From Rhodanobacter sp. AS-Z3 (lineage in GTDB: Bacteria; Pseudomonadota; Gammaproteobacteria; Xanthomonadales; Rhodanobacteraceae), in the NCBI RefSeq assembly GCF_029224025.1, contig NZ_CP119392.1:1945001-2009000 (forward strand): a DNA stretch of 64,000 bases, given 5' to 3'. Position numbers and translations under genes: made by a program. The notes beneath the pieces were generated by a model. It was not told where the DNA came from. It did no database searches and saw nothing but the letters and a program-made list of their open reading frames with translations. Shown piece after piece: positions 8,838 through 18,502 of this stretch; position 1 is the first letter of the stretch, and every line of letters begins with the position of its first letter.

Positions 8838-10508
8838 TTAAGTAAGCCGGATGTGAAAAACGTGTCCGGAATTGGGATTTTTTTCCACGAACCAGGCAAC
8901 CCCTTCTTGAACCAGCGATACCACTAAGCGAAGATCCCCACGCTCGCGGGGTACGCGTACCCTTAACGGCACGATCACCGTGTTAGCCGGCGACATGTCG
9001 AACGGCAGCCGTGTCCGCAGCCCATCGGCAACGACGATCCTGCCCTCAGTCGTCAACCAGCGATAACTCAGTGCTACATGCTGCAGACCGAATGCTGGCC
9101 ATCCCTCGTCGCCGAGATTCTCCACGCGCAGCGACAACAAAACGTCTGTTCCAACGTCGAGGTGCGCAGGGTCGCACATCGGCGAAATCGTTGACATAAA
9201 CTGAGACAGTGGTTCATTCATGCGACCCAGTGAGCGGACCAGACGGCTCGGCCCTGTGGATGGCGCACGCTTCCATGACGCTTCAGGCGAAGTGGCGGTC
9301 AATGCGACCTCTGCATCCATAAGCAAGCGTCCTTCGAAGTGTTTTGACGCGCTCTCATACACTTCGAAAAAAGCTATCTGTTCAACCCAGTGATAACAGC
9401 CATCGTAATGACTGTCGCTGCGTACCAATGCAGCATCCACGCTATAGCGGCCATGACCGGTACGATTGAGCATGTCGAATTGGGCTGTGTACTGGCCCGG
9501 GAAGACGGAATATATACTGCCGAGCAGCAATGAGTTGGTGCCGAAGACGAGTTGGCCTAGTTCGTCTTTGATGGCTATGCCGATGTTCAGTTCGTCGATC
9601 ATCTCGCATGCGACAAAGTCGATCGCTATCGAAAATCGCTCGTCCATCATCACGCATTCGTGCCCAGATATTTCGCCGGTCATTCTTACTCCTTTCACGA
9701 TGCAGCGTCTGTCACCAAAGTCCTGGACTGTCTCAATGGCGAGACTGCTGGCAGAGGCGAGTTCGACCCTATCGGTGATGAGGGGGAGCTCTTTATTCGG
9801 GCCCGGCGACCGGCCGATGAACTTCCTCCGCTCGCGCTTGAATCGGCGCGTGGCCTGCTGGTACAGCTCGAACTCGGCCTCGAGCAGCTTTTGCAGGTGT
9901 TGCCGCTGGTAGGGTTTCAAGTCATCAGCGCTAACACGCAGCGAGGTTGCGTTGTGTATCTCAAGCGGCAGTGGCGGCCACATATAGTGGGCGTCCAGCA
10001 TGCACGCAAAGTCCTCCAGTTCTTCCTGCACGCCAAGCAGCTGAAAACCATCTAGGGCGAGCACCGATGCTGCGAGTTTGTCATTGGTCGACAAGGTAGT
10101 TTGGGAACTCGTGCCTAGCGGATAAAGCATCTCGATTTGCAGTGATAGGCAATTCCGCTCTTGCAACGAAAGACTTTCCAGATATTCGTCCAAGCCGAGG
10201 GTATGTTTTCTTGCGTCAAGCAACCGTTCGGCGTTATCGCTTTTGGAAAAGAAATAGTCCGATAGGAACCGGTCAATAGGATCTCTTAATACGGTCATTC
10301 CGCAGCGATCGGCAGGCAGTCGATCACCTTGACGCAGAGAAAAGTGACCACTGATGACGTCGAGGTTGTCCCATTTGGACACTGCATCATTCAAGCGCAT
10401 GCCAACTATGCTGGGAGTAACGCGTGCGGCGCCCAGTTGCTCGATTAGGTGATGGCGTAGTGCGGTACCACCAGTTTTCGGTAAATGAAAGTGCAGAATT
10501 TTATGCAT
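8838..10508 (-). CDS. Sulfotransferase fused to Wzt C-terminal-like and Ig-like domains
   Basis: A 556-residue protein, starting at the ATG at 10508 rather than the longer open frame from 10565, because MHKILHFHLPKTGG begins the sulfotransferase fold exactly. LPKTGGTALRHHL (about 8-20) matches the 5'-phosphosulfate loop that binds the donor PAPS, and VLRDPIDRFLSDY (about 75) matches the 3'-phosphate motif. Residues about 255-385 resemble the carbohydrate-recognition domain at the C terminus of Wzt O-antigen transporters. Residues about 430-556 resemble an Ig-like module appended to bacterial glycosyltransferases (LSYRWLTTEGRIVVADGLRT, LVQEGVAWF). A role in sulfating a surface polysaccharide is inferred. 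It is the only intact gene in the island. No glycosyltransferases or transporter genes accompany it, so it would have to act on host glycans. Confidence 0.75.
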   Translation of the reverse strand: MHKILHFHLPKTGGTALRHHLIEQLGAARVTPSIVGMRLNDAVSKWDNLDVISGHFSLRQGDRLPADRCGMTVLRDPIDRFLSDYFFSKSDNAERLLDARKHTLGLDEYLESLSLQERNCLSLQIEMLYPLGTSSQTTLSTNDKLAASVLALDGFQLLGVQEELEDFACMLDAHYMWPPLPLEIHNATSLRVSADDLKPYQRQHLQKLLEAEFELYQQATRRFKRERRKFIGRSPGPNKELPLITDRVELASASSLAIETVQDFGDRRCIVKGVRMTGEISGHECVMMDERFSIAIDFVACEMIDELNIGIAIKDELGQLVFGTNSLLLGSIYSVFPGQYTAQFDMLNRTGHGRYSVDAALVRSDSHYDGCYHWVEQIAFFEVYESASKHFEGRLLMDAEVALTATSPEASWKRAPSTGPSRLVRSLGRMNEPLSQFMSTISPMCDPAHLDVGTDVLLSLRVENLGDEGWPAFGLQHVALSYRWLTTEGRIVVADGLRTRLPFDMSPANTVIVPLRVRVPRERGDLRLVVSLVQEGVAWFVEKNPNSGHVFHIRLT

Positions 10509-10589
10509 GCGGTGATCACCACTTTCCATGAAGCAACAATTCAGGTGTATCGGTAATCCCCCCATTTTTAGCAGTCGCCAAAAGTGGAG

Positions 10590-10994
10590 CTAATGGATCA
10601 AGGCCAAACGTTGCATCGGTGTGATGCCGCCGAGTGCCATGTTCGGCCGCTCGTGATTGTAAGTCCATAGCCAGCGGGTAGCCGATTCCTGCACCTCCTC
10701 GATCGAGTCGAACAGGAGCTGGGCCAGCCAGTCGTAACGCACGGTCCGTTTGTAGCGTTCGATGTAGGCATTCTGCTGTGGGTTGCCGGGCTGGATGTAG
10801 TCGAGCTTGATGTCATGTTGCTCGGCCCACTGCTGCAGTGCGCTGTTGATGTATTCGGGGCCATTGTCGCAGCGAATCGCGCCGGGCTTTCCGCGCCATT
10901 CGATGATTCGCTCCAGCGAACGGATCACCCGCGCAGCTGGGAGTGACAGGTCAGCCTCAATGCCCAGCCCTTCGCGGTTGAAGTCATCCAGCAC
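10590..10994 (-). pseudogene. IS3-family transposase OrfB, N-terminal half missing
   Basis: The 134 remaining residues are the C-terminal part of an IS3 DDE integrase. The second catalytic aspartate ([10 protein letters not shown]) and the glutamate region ([16 protein letters not shown]) are present. The segment that carries the first catalytic aspartate, and the N-terminal helper region, are absent: the sequence jumps from the end of orfA to [15 protein letters not shown] within about 40 bases. Related OrfB proteins have about 275 residues. The product cannot be an active transposase. Confidence 0.85.
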
Positions 10995-11033
10995 GTTGAA
11001 CAGCCGAAAGTTGCGGCCATCGCTGAGATGGCC

Positions 11034-11300
11034 TCACCATTTTTTTGTGAGGGCTTCCTTGAGGATGTCGGCGCTCATCCGTGCCTCGGCGTACATCTTC
11101 TTCAGTCGCCGATTTTCGTCCTCCAGCTCCTTGAGCCGGGACATCATCGAAGCGTCCATGCCGCCAAATTTCGACCGCCACTTGTAGAACGTGGCCGAAC
11201 TGATGCCATGGGTCCGACACAGCTCGGGAACCGGCGTACCGGCCTCGGCCTGCTTGAGCACGGCGATGATCTGGCTGTCACTAAAACGCGATTCCTTCAT
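11034..11300 (-). CDS. IS3-family transposase OrfA
   Basis: An 88-residue helix-turn-helix protein of the IS3/IS407 OrfA type (RFSDSQIIAVLKQAEAG, ISSATFYKWRSKFGGM), with a leucine-zipper-like tail LKELEDENRRLKKMYAE. In intact elements it binds the inverted repeats and is joined to OrfB by frameshifting. Here the partner is truncated, so it is at most a DNA-binding remnant. GAGG lies just upstream of the ATG as a ribosome site. Confidence 0.9.
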   Translation of the reverse strand: MKESRFSDSQIIAVLKQAEAGTPVPELCRTHGISSATFYKWRSKFGGMDASMMSRLKELEDENRRLKKMYAEARMSADILKEALTKKW

Positions 11301-11370
11301 GGGAACCTCCTCGGATCAGACTACGAGAAAATTCCACTTTCGACTGCTGCTACTTTTCGGGGGGATTACC

Positions 11371-11646
11371 ACATCAACATCGTGCAAGGATCGTCTTAGT
11401 CCATCTGCTTTTAGGTTCGCGAGGCTTGCCTAGACTTCGCTCAATCTTTTTCTTGATGGGAATTCACTCGCCAGCCATGGAGCAAGTAAGTGGTGACACC
11501 CAGAGTTGCCCATGCCTATTGCTCTAAATCTAGCGCTTCAGCGCGGGGCTGTGCGAGCCTGCTGAGGCCTCGCCAAACTGAGCCAAGATCTTGGCGGCAC
11601 TGAATGCCAGTTCGGAAAGACTTTCCGTACCAGCATCCGTACAACG
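11371..11646. other. Non-coding island DNA
   Basis: Between the IS3 element and the tRNA terminator no gene, recognisable integrase fragment or strong repeat is seen. It looks like decayed coding or leader sequence of the island. Confidence 0.5.
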
Positions 11647-11672
11647 AAAAAGGCCACCGTTAAAGGTGGCCT
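11647..11672 (-). terminator. Rho-independent terminator downstream of tRNA-Val
   Basis: On the minus strand, AGGCCACC loops through TTTAAC to GGTGGCCT and a run of Ts. It lies 17 bases past the tRNA 3' end, inside the island side of the attachment repeat, so it was probably supplied by the island. Confidence 0.85.
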
Positions 11673-11688
11673 AATTCGTTGATTTCAT

Positions 11689-11763
11689 TGGTGGGCGATG
11701 CAAGGATCGAACTTGCGACACCTGCCGTGTGAAGGCAGTGCTCTACCGCTGAGCTAATCGCCC
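11689..11763 (-). tRNA. tRNA-Val (anticodon CAC)
   Basis: A 75-base cloverleaf. The acceptor stem is GGGCGAT/ATCGCCC with discriminator A and encoded CCA. The D arm is GCTC-AGCGGTA-GAGC. The anticodon stem CTGCC/GGCAG holds loop TTCACAC, giving anticodon CAC (valine, codon GUG). The T arm is GCAAG-TTCGATC-CTTGC. The last 17 bases are duplicated at 8579-8595, marking this gene as an integration site that kept its full sequence. Confidence 0.97.
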
Positions 11764-11777
11764 GCCGAGAACGCGCA

Positions 11778-11806
11778 ATTTTAGGGGTAGTCGATGGGCT
11801 GGTCAA
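11778..11806 (-). promoter_or_regulatory. Sigma-70 promoter of tRNA-Val
   Basis: On the minus strand a TTGACC -35 (11801-11806) is separated by 17 bases from a TAAAAT -10 (11778-11783). The GC-rich segment after the -10, GCGCG, resembles the discriminator of stable-RNA promoters under stringent control. Confidence 0.75.
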
Positions 11807-11898
11807 TGTTTTTTGGCAACCGGACGATGGCCGCCTCCGATGACGCTCAGCGTCGCCTTGTTAGACTGGCGTCTTGTCTCTATTGAAAGCGTACCGCC

Positions 11899-12240
11899 AT
11901 GGACCCCGTCAGCACCCATCTTGCTTCGATCCTGCATGCCCTCCAGCAGTTCCAGTTGACGCCATGGAAGATGGTGGGGTTCGCCGGTACCTTGCTGTTC
12001 ACCAGTCGCTGGTTTGTGCAGTTGTATTACACGCGCAAGTACAAACGCGTGGTGATGCCGCTGGCATTCTGGTGGCTGTCGGTATGCGGCAGCATTCTGT
12101 TACTGGCTTACTTCACCCTGGGCAAGAACGACTCGGTCGGCATCATCTCGAACTTCTTCCCGGTGTTCGTCTCGGTCTACAACCTGATCGTGCACCTGCG
12201 CCACCGCAAGAACAGCGTTACCGGTGACGTGACCGCGTAA
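11899..12240 (+). CDS. LAB_N-domain inner-membrane protein
   Basis: A 113-residue protein with three predicted membrane helices, matching the LAB_N (lipid A biosynthesis N-terminal) family. WKMVGFAGTLLFTSRWFVQLYY, PLAFWWLSVCGSILLLAYF and a final helix reaching NLIVHLR follow the family pattern. In some bacteria this domain stands next to, or fused with, lipid A or glycan enzymes; here it is alone. Its biochemical role is not established. It sits just beyond the tRNA, divergent from it, and may be of interest with the neighbouring polysaccharide-type sulfotransferase, though it lies outside the island repeat. Confidence 0.8.
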   Translation: MDPVSTHLASILHALQQFQLTPWKMVGFAGTLLFTSRWFVQLYYTRKYKRVVMPLAFWWLSVCGSILLLAYFTLGKNDSVGIISNFFPVFVSVYNLIVHLRHRKNSVTGDVTA

Positions 12241-12248
12241 GTTCGCGC

Positions 12249-12303
12249 AGGGCGGGCACTGCCCGCTGTTTTTGCTTGGGGGCCGGCGGGCAGTGCCCGC
12301 CCT
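12249..12303. repeat. REP-like palindrome / possible terminator
   Basis: Two 18-bp arms, 12249-12266 (AGGGCGGGCACTGCCCGC) and 12286-12303, are exact reverse complements. Each is also a short palindrome in itself. The first arm is followed by TGTTTTT, so it may also end the LAB_N transcript. The pattern resembles the REP elements scattered through xanthomonad genomes. Confidence 0.6.
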
Positions 12304-12393
12304 ACGAAGGGTGGAAGCGCCGCTTCCGCGCGATGCTCTGGGTGACGTGGCGGAACGCTTCGCGCGCAGGGCGCGCCCCTATGTGGACGGCGA

Positions 12394-15084
<2,691 letters not shown>

Positions 15085-15085
15085 T

Positions 15086-16180
15086 TCAGGCGGCCTCGGT
15101 TTCGATGATGGAAGGCAGCTTGCGTGGTGCGTATGGGCGCACGGCGTCGGCAATGGCCTTGATGTGTGCCGGTGTGGTGCCGCAACAGCCACCGACCAGG
15201 TTGATCAGGCCGTCGCGTGCGAAAGCGCCGATCACACTGGCCATTTGTTCGGGCGTTTCATCGTATTCGCCAAACGCATTGGGCAGGCCGGCGTTGGGGT
15301 GCGTGCTGACGAAACTCTCGGCAAGATTCGCCAACGTCTGAATATGCGGACGCAGCTCGTCGGCGCCGAGGGCGCAGTTGAAGCCCACCGAAAGCGGTCG
15401 CGCATGGCGCACCGAATAGTAGAACGCTTCGGCGGTCTGCCCGGAGAGCGTGCGGCCAGAGCGATCGGTGATCGTGCCGGAGATCATCACCGGCATGCGG
15501 GTGCCGCGCTGATGGAAAAGTTCGGAAAGGGCGAACAAGGCGGCTTTCGCATTCAGCGTGTCGAAGATGGTTTCCACCATGAGCACGTCGGCACCGCCAT
15601 CGATCAGACCGTTGGCGGACTCGGTGTAATTCGCCGCCAGTTCCTCGAAGGTGACGTTGCGGAAGCCAGGGTCGTTGACATCGGGTGACAGCGACGCGGT
15701 ACGGCTGGTCGGCCCCAGTACACCGATCACGAAGCGCGGCTGGTCCGGTGTTTTGGCGGTCATCGCGTCGCAGGCGGCGCGCGCCAGCTTTGCGCCTTCG
15801 ACGTTCAACTCGTGTGCCAGATGCTGCAACTGGTAATCGGCCTGGCTGATCCGGGTGGAGTTGAAGGTGTTGGTCTCCAGCAAATCGGCGCCGGCTTCCA
15901 GATACGCGTCGTGCACGCCGCGGATGATTTCCGGACGGGTCAGACTGAGCAGGTCGTTATTGCCCTTGAGATCGCAACTGCCGGGATGGCTGTGGTTGTC
16001 GTGGATCTCGGCGTGGCCGTCATGGCCATGTTCGAAGCGGCCACCACGGAACCCGGTTTCGTCCAGTTCGTGCGCCTGCAGCATGGTACCCATGCCGCCG
16101 TCGAGAATCAGGATGCGTCGCTGCAATGCCTGTTCCAGCAAGGCGACGCGATCGGGGTGGAGCCAGGGCAGGGTGCTCAT
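15086..16180 (-). CDS. metH: Methionine synthase, homocysteine-binding part
   Basis: A 364-residue homocysteine S-methyltransferase domain, the N-terminal module of MetH encoded separately. The zinc ligands are visible as GFNCALG (about 263) and GGCCGTTP (about 328). ETNTFNST and [10 protein letters not shown] are family signatures. A histidine-rich insert lies at about 47-68 ([16 protein letters not shown]). The start at 16180 is preferred over 16201 because GAAGGA sits just upstream of it. It lies 41 bases after the ArsR-methyltransferase gene and one base before the other metH gene, so all three form an operon. Confidence 0.95.
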   Translation of the reverse strand: MSTLPWLHPDRVALLEQALQRRILILDGGMGTMLQAHELDETGFRGGRFEHGHDGHAEIHDNHSHPGSCDLKGNNDLLSLTRPEIIRGVHDAYLEAGADLLETNTFNSTRISQADYQLQHLAHELNVEGAKLARAACDAMTAKTPDQPRFVIGVLGPTSRTASLSPDVNDPGFRNVTFEELAANYTESANGLIDGGADVLMVETIFDTLNAKAALFALSELFHQRGTRMPVMISGTITDRSGRTLSGQTAEAFYYSVRHARPLSVGFNCALGADELRPHIQTLANLAESFVSTHPNAGLPNAFGEYDETPEQMASVIGAFARDGLINLVGGCCGTTPAHIKAIADAVRPYAPRKLPSIIETEAA

Positions 16181-16221
16181 CGAACTTCCTTCAGACGACA
16201 TGGGTATTGCGGTGAATCGGT

Positions 16222-17157
16222 TTATGCGGATTTGCGTGCGAGCAGGCTGATCACTTCAAAATGCGGCGCCTTGCGCTCGCGGCTCAGTCGATTGCAGCTC
16301 AGTACTTCCAGCCCGGCAGTGCGCGCGTAGCTGTCCAGTTGCTCGCTGCTGAAACCTAGGTTGCGATGGTCGAACGGCTCCACCGCCTTGGCGTGGTCGT
16401 GCTGGCCCAGCGTCACCGCCAGCAGACGACCGCCGGGACGCAACAGGCGTGCGGCTTCGGCGACGGCCTTGGCAGGATGCTCGGCATACGTCAGCGCGTG
16501 CAGCATCAACACCAGATCGAAGCGCTGTTTGCCGAGCTCCAGCGCATGCATGTCGCCCTGAAGCACCTGCACGTTGGGGAACGCCTGCAGGCGCTTTGCG
16601 GCGGCTTCGACCACGCGCTCGCTGGAGTCCACGCAGACGATCGAGTGTGCGTGAGGTGCCAGCAATTCGGCGGTGATGCCGTCGCCCGAAGCGATGTCGA
16701 GTACGTCGCCGGTACCGAGCAATTGCAACAGCGAGCGTGCCAGCGTTTCCCAGGTGCGGCCGGGTGAGTAGTGGCGTTCCATGTCGCCAGCCACGGTGTC
16801 TGCCCAGCCTTCTTCACGTGCGCGGTTGGCCAGCACGCCGGGCAGGCGCGCAGCGTCTTCACGCAGCAGCGCGTCATCGATACTGGCGCGCAGCGAAGTG
16901 AGCAGATCGTGCTGTGCCTCGTCGCCCTCGTTGTTGGCACGGTAATAGGCCGACACGCCAGCACGGCGGTCGCGCACCAGTTCGGCTTCCTTGAGTTTGG
17001 CCAGGTGGGTCGATACGCGCGGTTGCGCAAGGTGCAGCACGGCGGCCAGTTCGGCTACCGTCAATTCCTCGTTCTCAAGCAGAGCCAGCAGGCGCACCCG
17101 CGTGGGGTCGGCCAGCAGCCGAAGCAGACTGGAAGCGGTCGCCAGATCCATAATCAT
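16222..17157 (-). CDS. ArsR-family regulator with methyltransferase-like domain (SahR-like)
   Basis: A 311-residue fusion. Residues 1-90 are an ArsR winged helix ([39 protein letters not shown]). Residues about 140-260 are a Rossmann methyltransferase fold with the cofactor loop VLDIASGDG. Known SahR regulators of this architecture sense S-adenosylhomocysteine and repress methionine-cycle genes. The position directly upstream of both metH genes supports the same role, but this is inference from architecture and context. A TATCGCGATA palindrome lies between its likely promoter and its start. Confidence 0.85.
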   Translation of the reverse strand: MIMDLATASSLLRLLADPTRVRLLALLENEELTVAELAAVLHLAQPRVSTHLAKLKEAELVRDRRAGVSAYYRANNEGDEAQHDLLTSLRASIDDALLREDAARLPGVLANRAREEGWADTVAGDMERHYSPGRTWETLARSLLQLLGTGDVLDIASGDGITAELLAPHAHSIVCVDSSERVVEAAAKRLQAFPNVQVLQGDMHALELGKQRFDLVLMLHALTYAEHPAKAVAEAARLLRPGGRLLAVTLGQHDHAKAVEPFDHRNLGFSSEQLDSYARTAGLEVLSCNRLSRERKAPHFEVISLLARKSA

Positions 17158-17162
17158 CCATG

Positions 17163-17172
17163 TATCGCGATA
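17163..17172 (-). promoter_or_regulatory. Candidate operator of the metH operon
   Basis: The perfect 10-bp palindrome TATCGCGATA lies six bases upstream of the regulator start codon in an AT-rich patch. A bound ArsR-type dimer here could block transcription of its own operon. Confidence 0.45.
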
Positions 17173-17183
17173 TAAAGATGTAT

Positions 17184-17212
17184 AGGCTAGGGCGCGTCGC
17201 GCAGGGCGTCAA
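17184..17212 (-). promoter_or_regulatory. Candidate sigma-70 promoter of the regulator-metH operon
   Basis: On the minus strand TTGACG (17207-17212) is separated by 17 bases from TAGCCT (17184-17189). The -10 is a weak match. The palindrome at 17163-17172 would fall just downstream of the start point. Confidence 0.4.
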
Positions 17213-17281
17213 GGTGCCAGCCGACAGAGGACGGTTTGGCCGGCGGTAAATGGCCGCCTTTCTGGCCCCGCCCCGGCCGGT

Positions 17282-17307
17282 AGCCATCCCGGCTAAAATG
17301 GATGGCT
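17282..17307 (+). promoter_or_regulatory. Promoter with inverted repeat upstream of acyl-CoA dehydrogenase
   Basis: AGCCATCC (17282-17289) and GGATGGCT (17300-17307) are exact reverse complements and enclose TAAAAT (17294-17299), a good -10. It lies 35 bases before the start codon. The arrangement suits an operator that covers the promoter. Confidence 0.5.
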
Positions 17308-17341
17308 TTCCCGATTCCCTTTCAGTTGCCGGAGCCTTCCC

Positions 17342-18502
17342 ATGGATTTCAGCTTTACCGAAGACCAGTTGTCGATTCAGTCGATCGCCCGTGATTTTGC
17401 GCAAAAGCGCATTGTGCCGGTGGCTGCCGAACTCGATGCGAAGGGCGAGTTCCCGCTGGAGAACATCCGCGAGATGGGCAAGCTCGGCCTGATGGGCATC
17501 GAGGTGCCGGAGGAGTACGGCGGTGCCGGCATGGACCCGATCGCCTATGTGCTGGCGATGATCGAGATTGCCGCGGCCGATGCCGCCACCTCGACCATCA
17601 TGTCGGTCAACAACTCGCTGTTCTGCAATGGCATCCTCAAGCATGGCAACGAAGAGCAGAAGCAGAAATACGTGCGTGCGATTGCCACCGGCGAAGCGAT
17701 TGGCGCGTATGCGCTGACCGAGCCACAGTCCGGCTCCGACGCATCGGCCATGCATACCCGCGCGACCAAGAATGCCGACGGCGACTGGGTGATCAACGGC
17801 AAGAAAAGCTGGATCACCTCCGGTCCGGTGGCGCGCTACATCGTGCTGTTCGCCATCAGCACGCCGGGCATTGGCGCCAAGGGTGTGTCGGCGTTCATTG
17901 TCGACACCCAGTTGCCGGGCTTCCATGCCGGCAAGAGCGAGCCGAAGCTCGGCATTCGCGCCTCGGCCACCTGCGAAATCGAATTTACCGATTACGTGTT
18001 GCCGAAAGAGAACCTGCTGGGCGAAGAGGGTAAGGGCTTTTCGATGGCGATGGGTGTGCTCGACGCCGGACGCATCGGCATTGCGTCGCAGGCGGTCGGT
18101 ATTTCCCGGGCAGCATATGAGGCCACCTTGCAGTGGTCGCGCGATCGCAAGGCCTTCGGCGTGCCGATTGGCACATTCCAGATGACCCAGTCGAAGATTG
18201 CCGACATGAAGTGCAAGCTCGATGCGGCAACCCTGCTGACCTTGCGCGCGGCCTGGGCCAAGGGCGAGGCTGAGAAGAACGGCGGCCGCTTCGGCACCGA
18301 AGCGGCGGTGGCCAAGCTGGTCGCTTCCGAGGCGGCGATGTGGATCAGCCACCAGGCCGTGCAAATCCACGGTGGCATGGGTTATTCGAAGGAAATGCCG
18401 CTCGAGCGATACTTCCGTGACGCCAAGATCACCGAGATCTATGAAGGCACCAGCGAAATTCAGCGGATGGTGATTGCGCGAGCGGAGACTGGCTTGCGCT
18501 GA
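17342..18502 (+). CDS. Acyl-CoA dehydrogenase, short-chain type
   Basis: A 386-residue FAD enzyme that introduces the trans-2 double bond into acyl-CoA thioesters and passes electrons to ETF. Family signatures are YALTEPQSGSDASAM near the flavin, KSWITSG, and the C-terminal catalytic-base segment YEGTSEIQRMVIAR, whose first Glu matches the base of short- and medium-chain dehydrogenases. Length is normal. The exact chain length preference cannot be read from sequence; butyryl- or branched-chain acyl-CoA is likely. Its 3' end overlaps the convergent AraC-type gene by 43 bases. Confidence 0.92.
   Translation: MDFSFTEDQLSIQSIARDFAQKRIVPVAAELDAKGEFPLENIREMGKLGLMGIEVPEEYGGAGMDPIAYVLAMIEIAAADAATSTIMSVNNSLFCNGILKHGNEEQKQKYVRAIATGEAIGAYALTEPQSGSDASAMHTRATKNADGDWVINGKKSWITSGPVARYIVLFAISTPGIGAKGVSAFIVDTQLPGFHAGKSEPKLGIRASATCEIEFTDYVLPKENLLGEEGKGFSMAMGVLDAGRIGIASQAVGISRAAYEATLQWSRDRKAFGVPIGTFQMTQSKIADMKCKLDAATLLTLRAAWAKGEAEKNGGRFGTEAAVAKLVASEAAMWISHQAVQIHGGMGYSKEMPLERYFRDAKITEIYEGTSEIQRMVIARAETGLR

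Larger units (their letters stand above)
10552..11370 (-). mobile_element. Internally deleted IS3-family element (IS407-like)
   Basis: The ends are GGTAATCCCCCC (10552-10563) and its complement (11359-11370). Imperfect similarity extends to about 38 bp and includes TAGCAG and AAAGTGGA. Between them lie a complete orfA and only the C-terminal half of orfB, giving 819 bp against roughly 1.2 kb for intact relatives. No flanking target duplication is visible, so rearrangement at one end is likely. Confidence 0.85.
8579..11705. mobile_element. Decayed tRNA-Val-anchored genomic island (about 3.1 kb)
   Basis: The interval is bounded by 17-bp direct repeats of the tRNA-Val 3' end, with the complete tRNA at the right border. 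Inside lie one cargo gene (sulfotransferase fusion), an IS3-family remnant (8596-8830) and a second, internally deleted IS3-family element (10552-11370). No integrase is left, so the element could not move on its own and has probably lost most of its original content through IS-mediated deletion. The cargo gene looks less GC-rich than the flanking chromosome, consistent with acquisition. Confidence 0.7.

Noticed and set aside
10549..11373. Target-site duplication of the IS3 element
   Set aside because: The bases next to the two ends (TATC on the left, ACAT on the right) do not match, so no duplication was annotated.
16181..16221. Cobalamin or SAM riboswitch before metH
   Set aside because: Only 41 bases separate the regulator stop from the metH start and no B12-box or SAM-type elements are visible.
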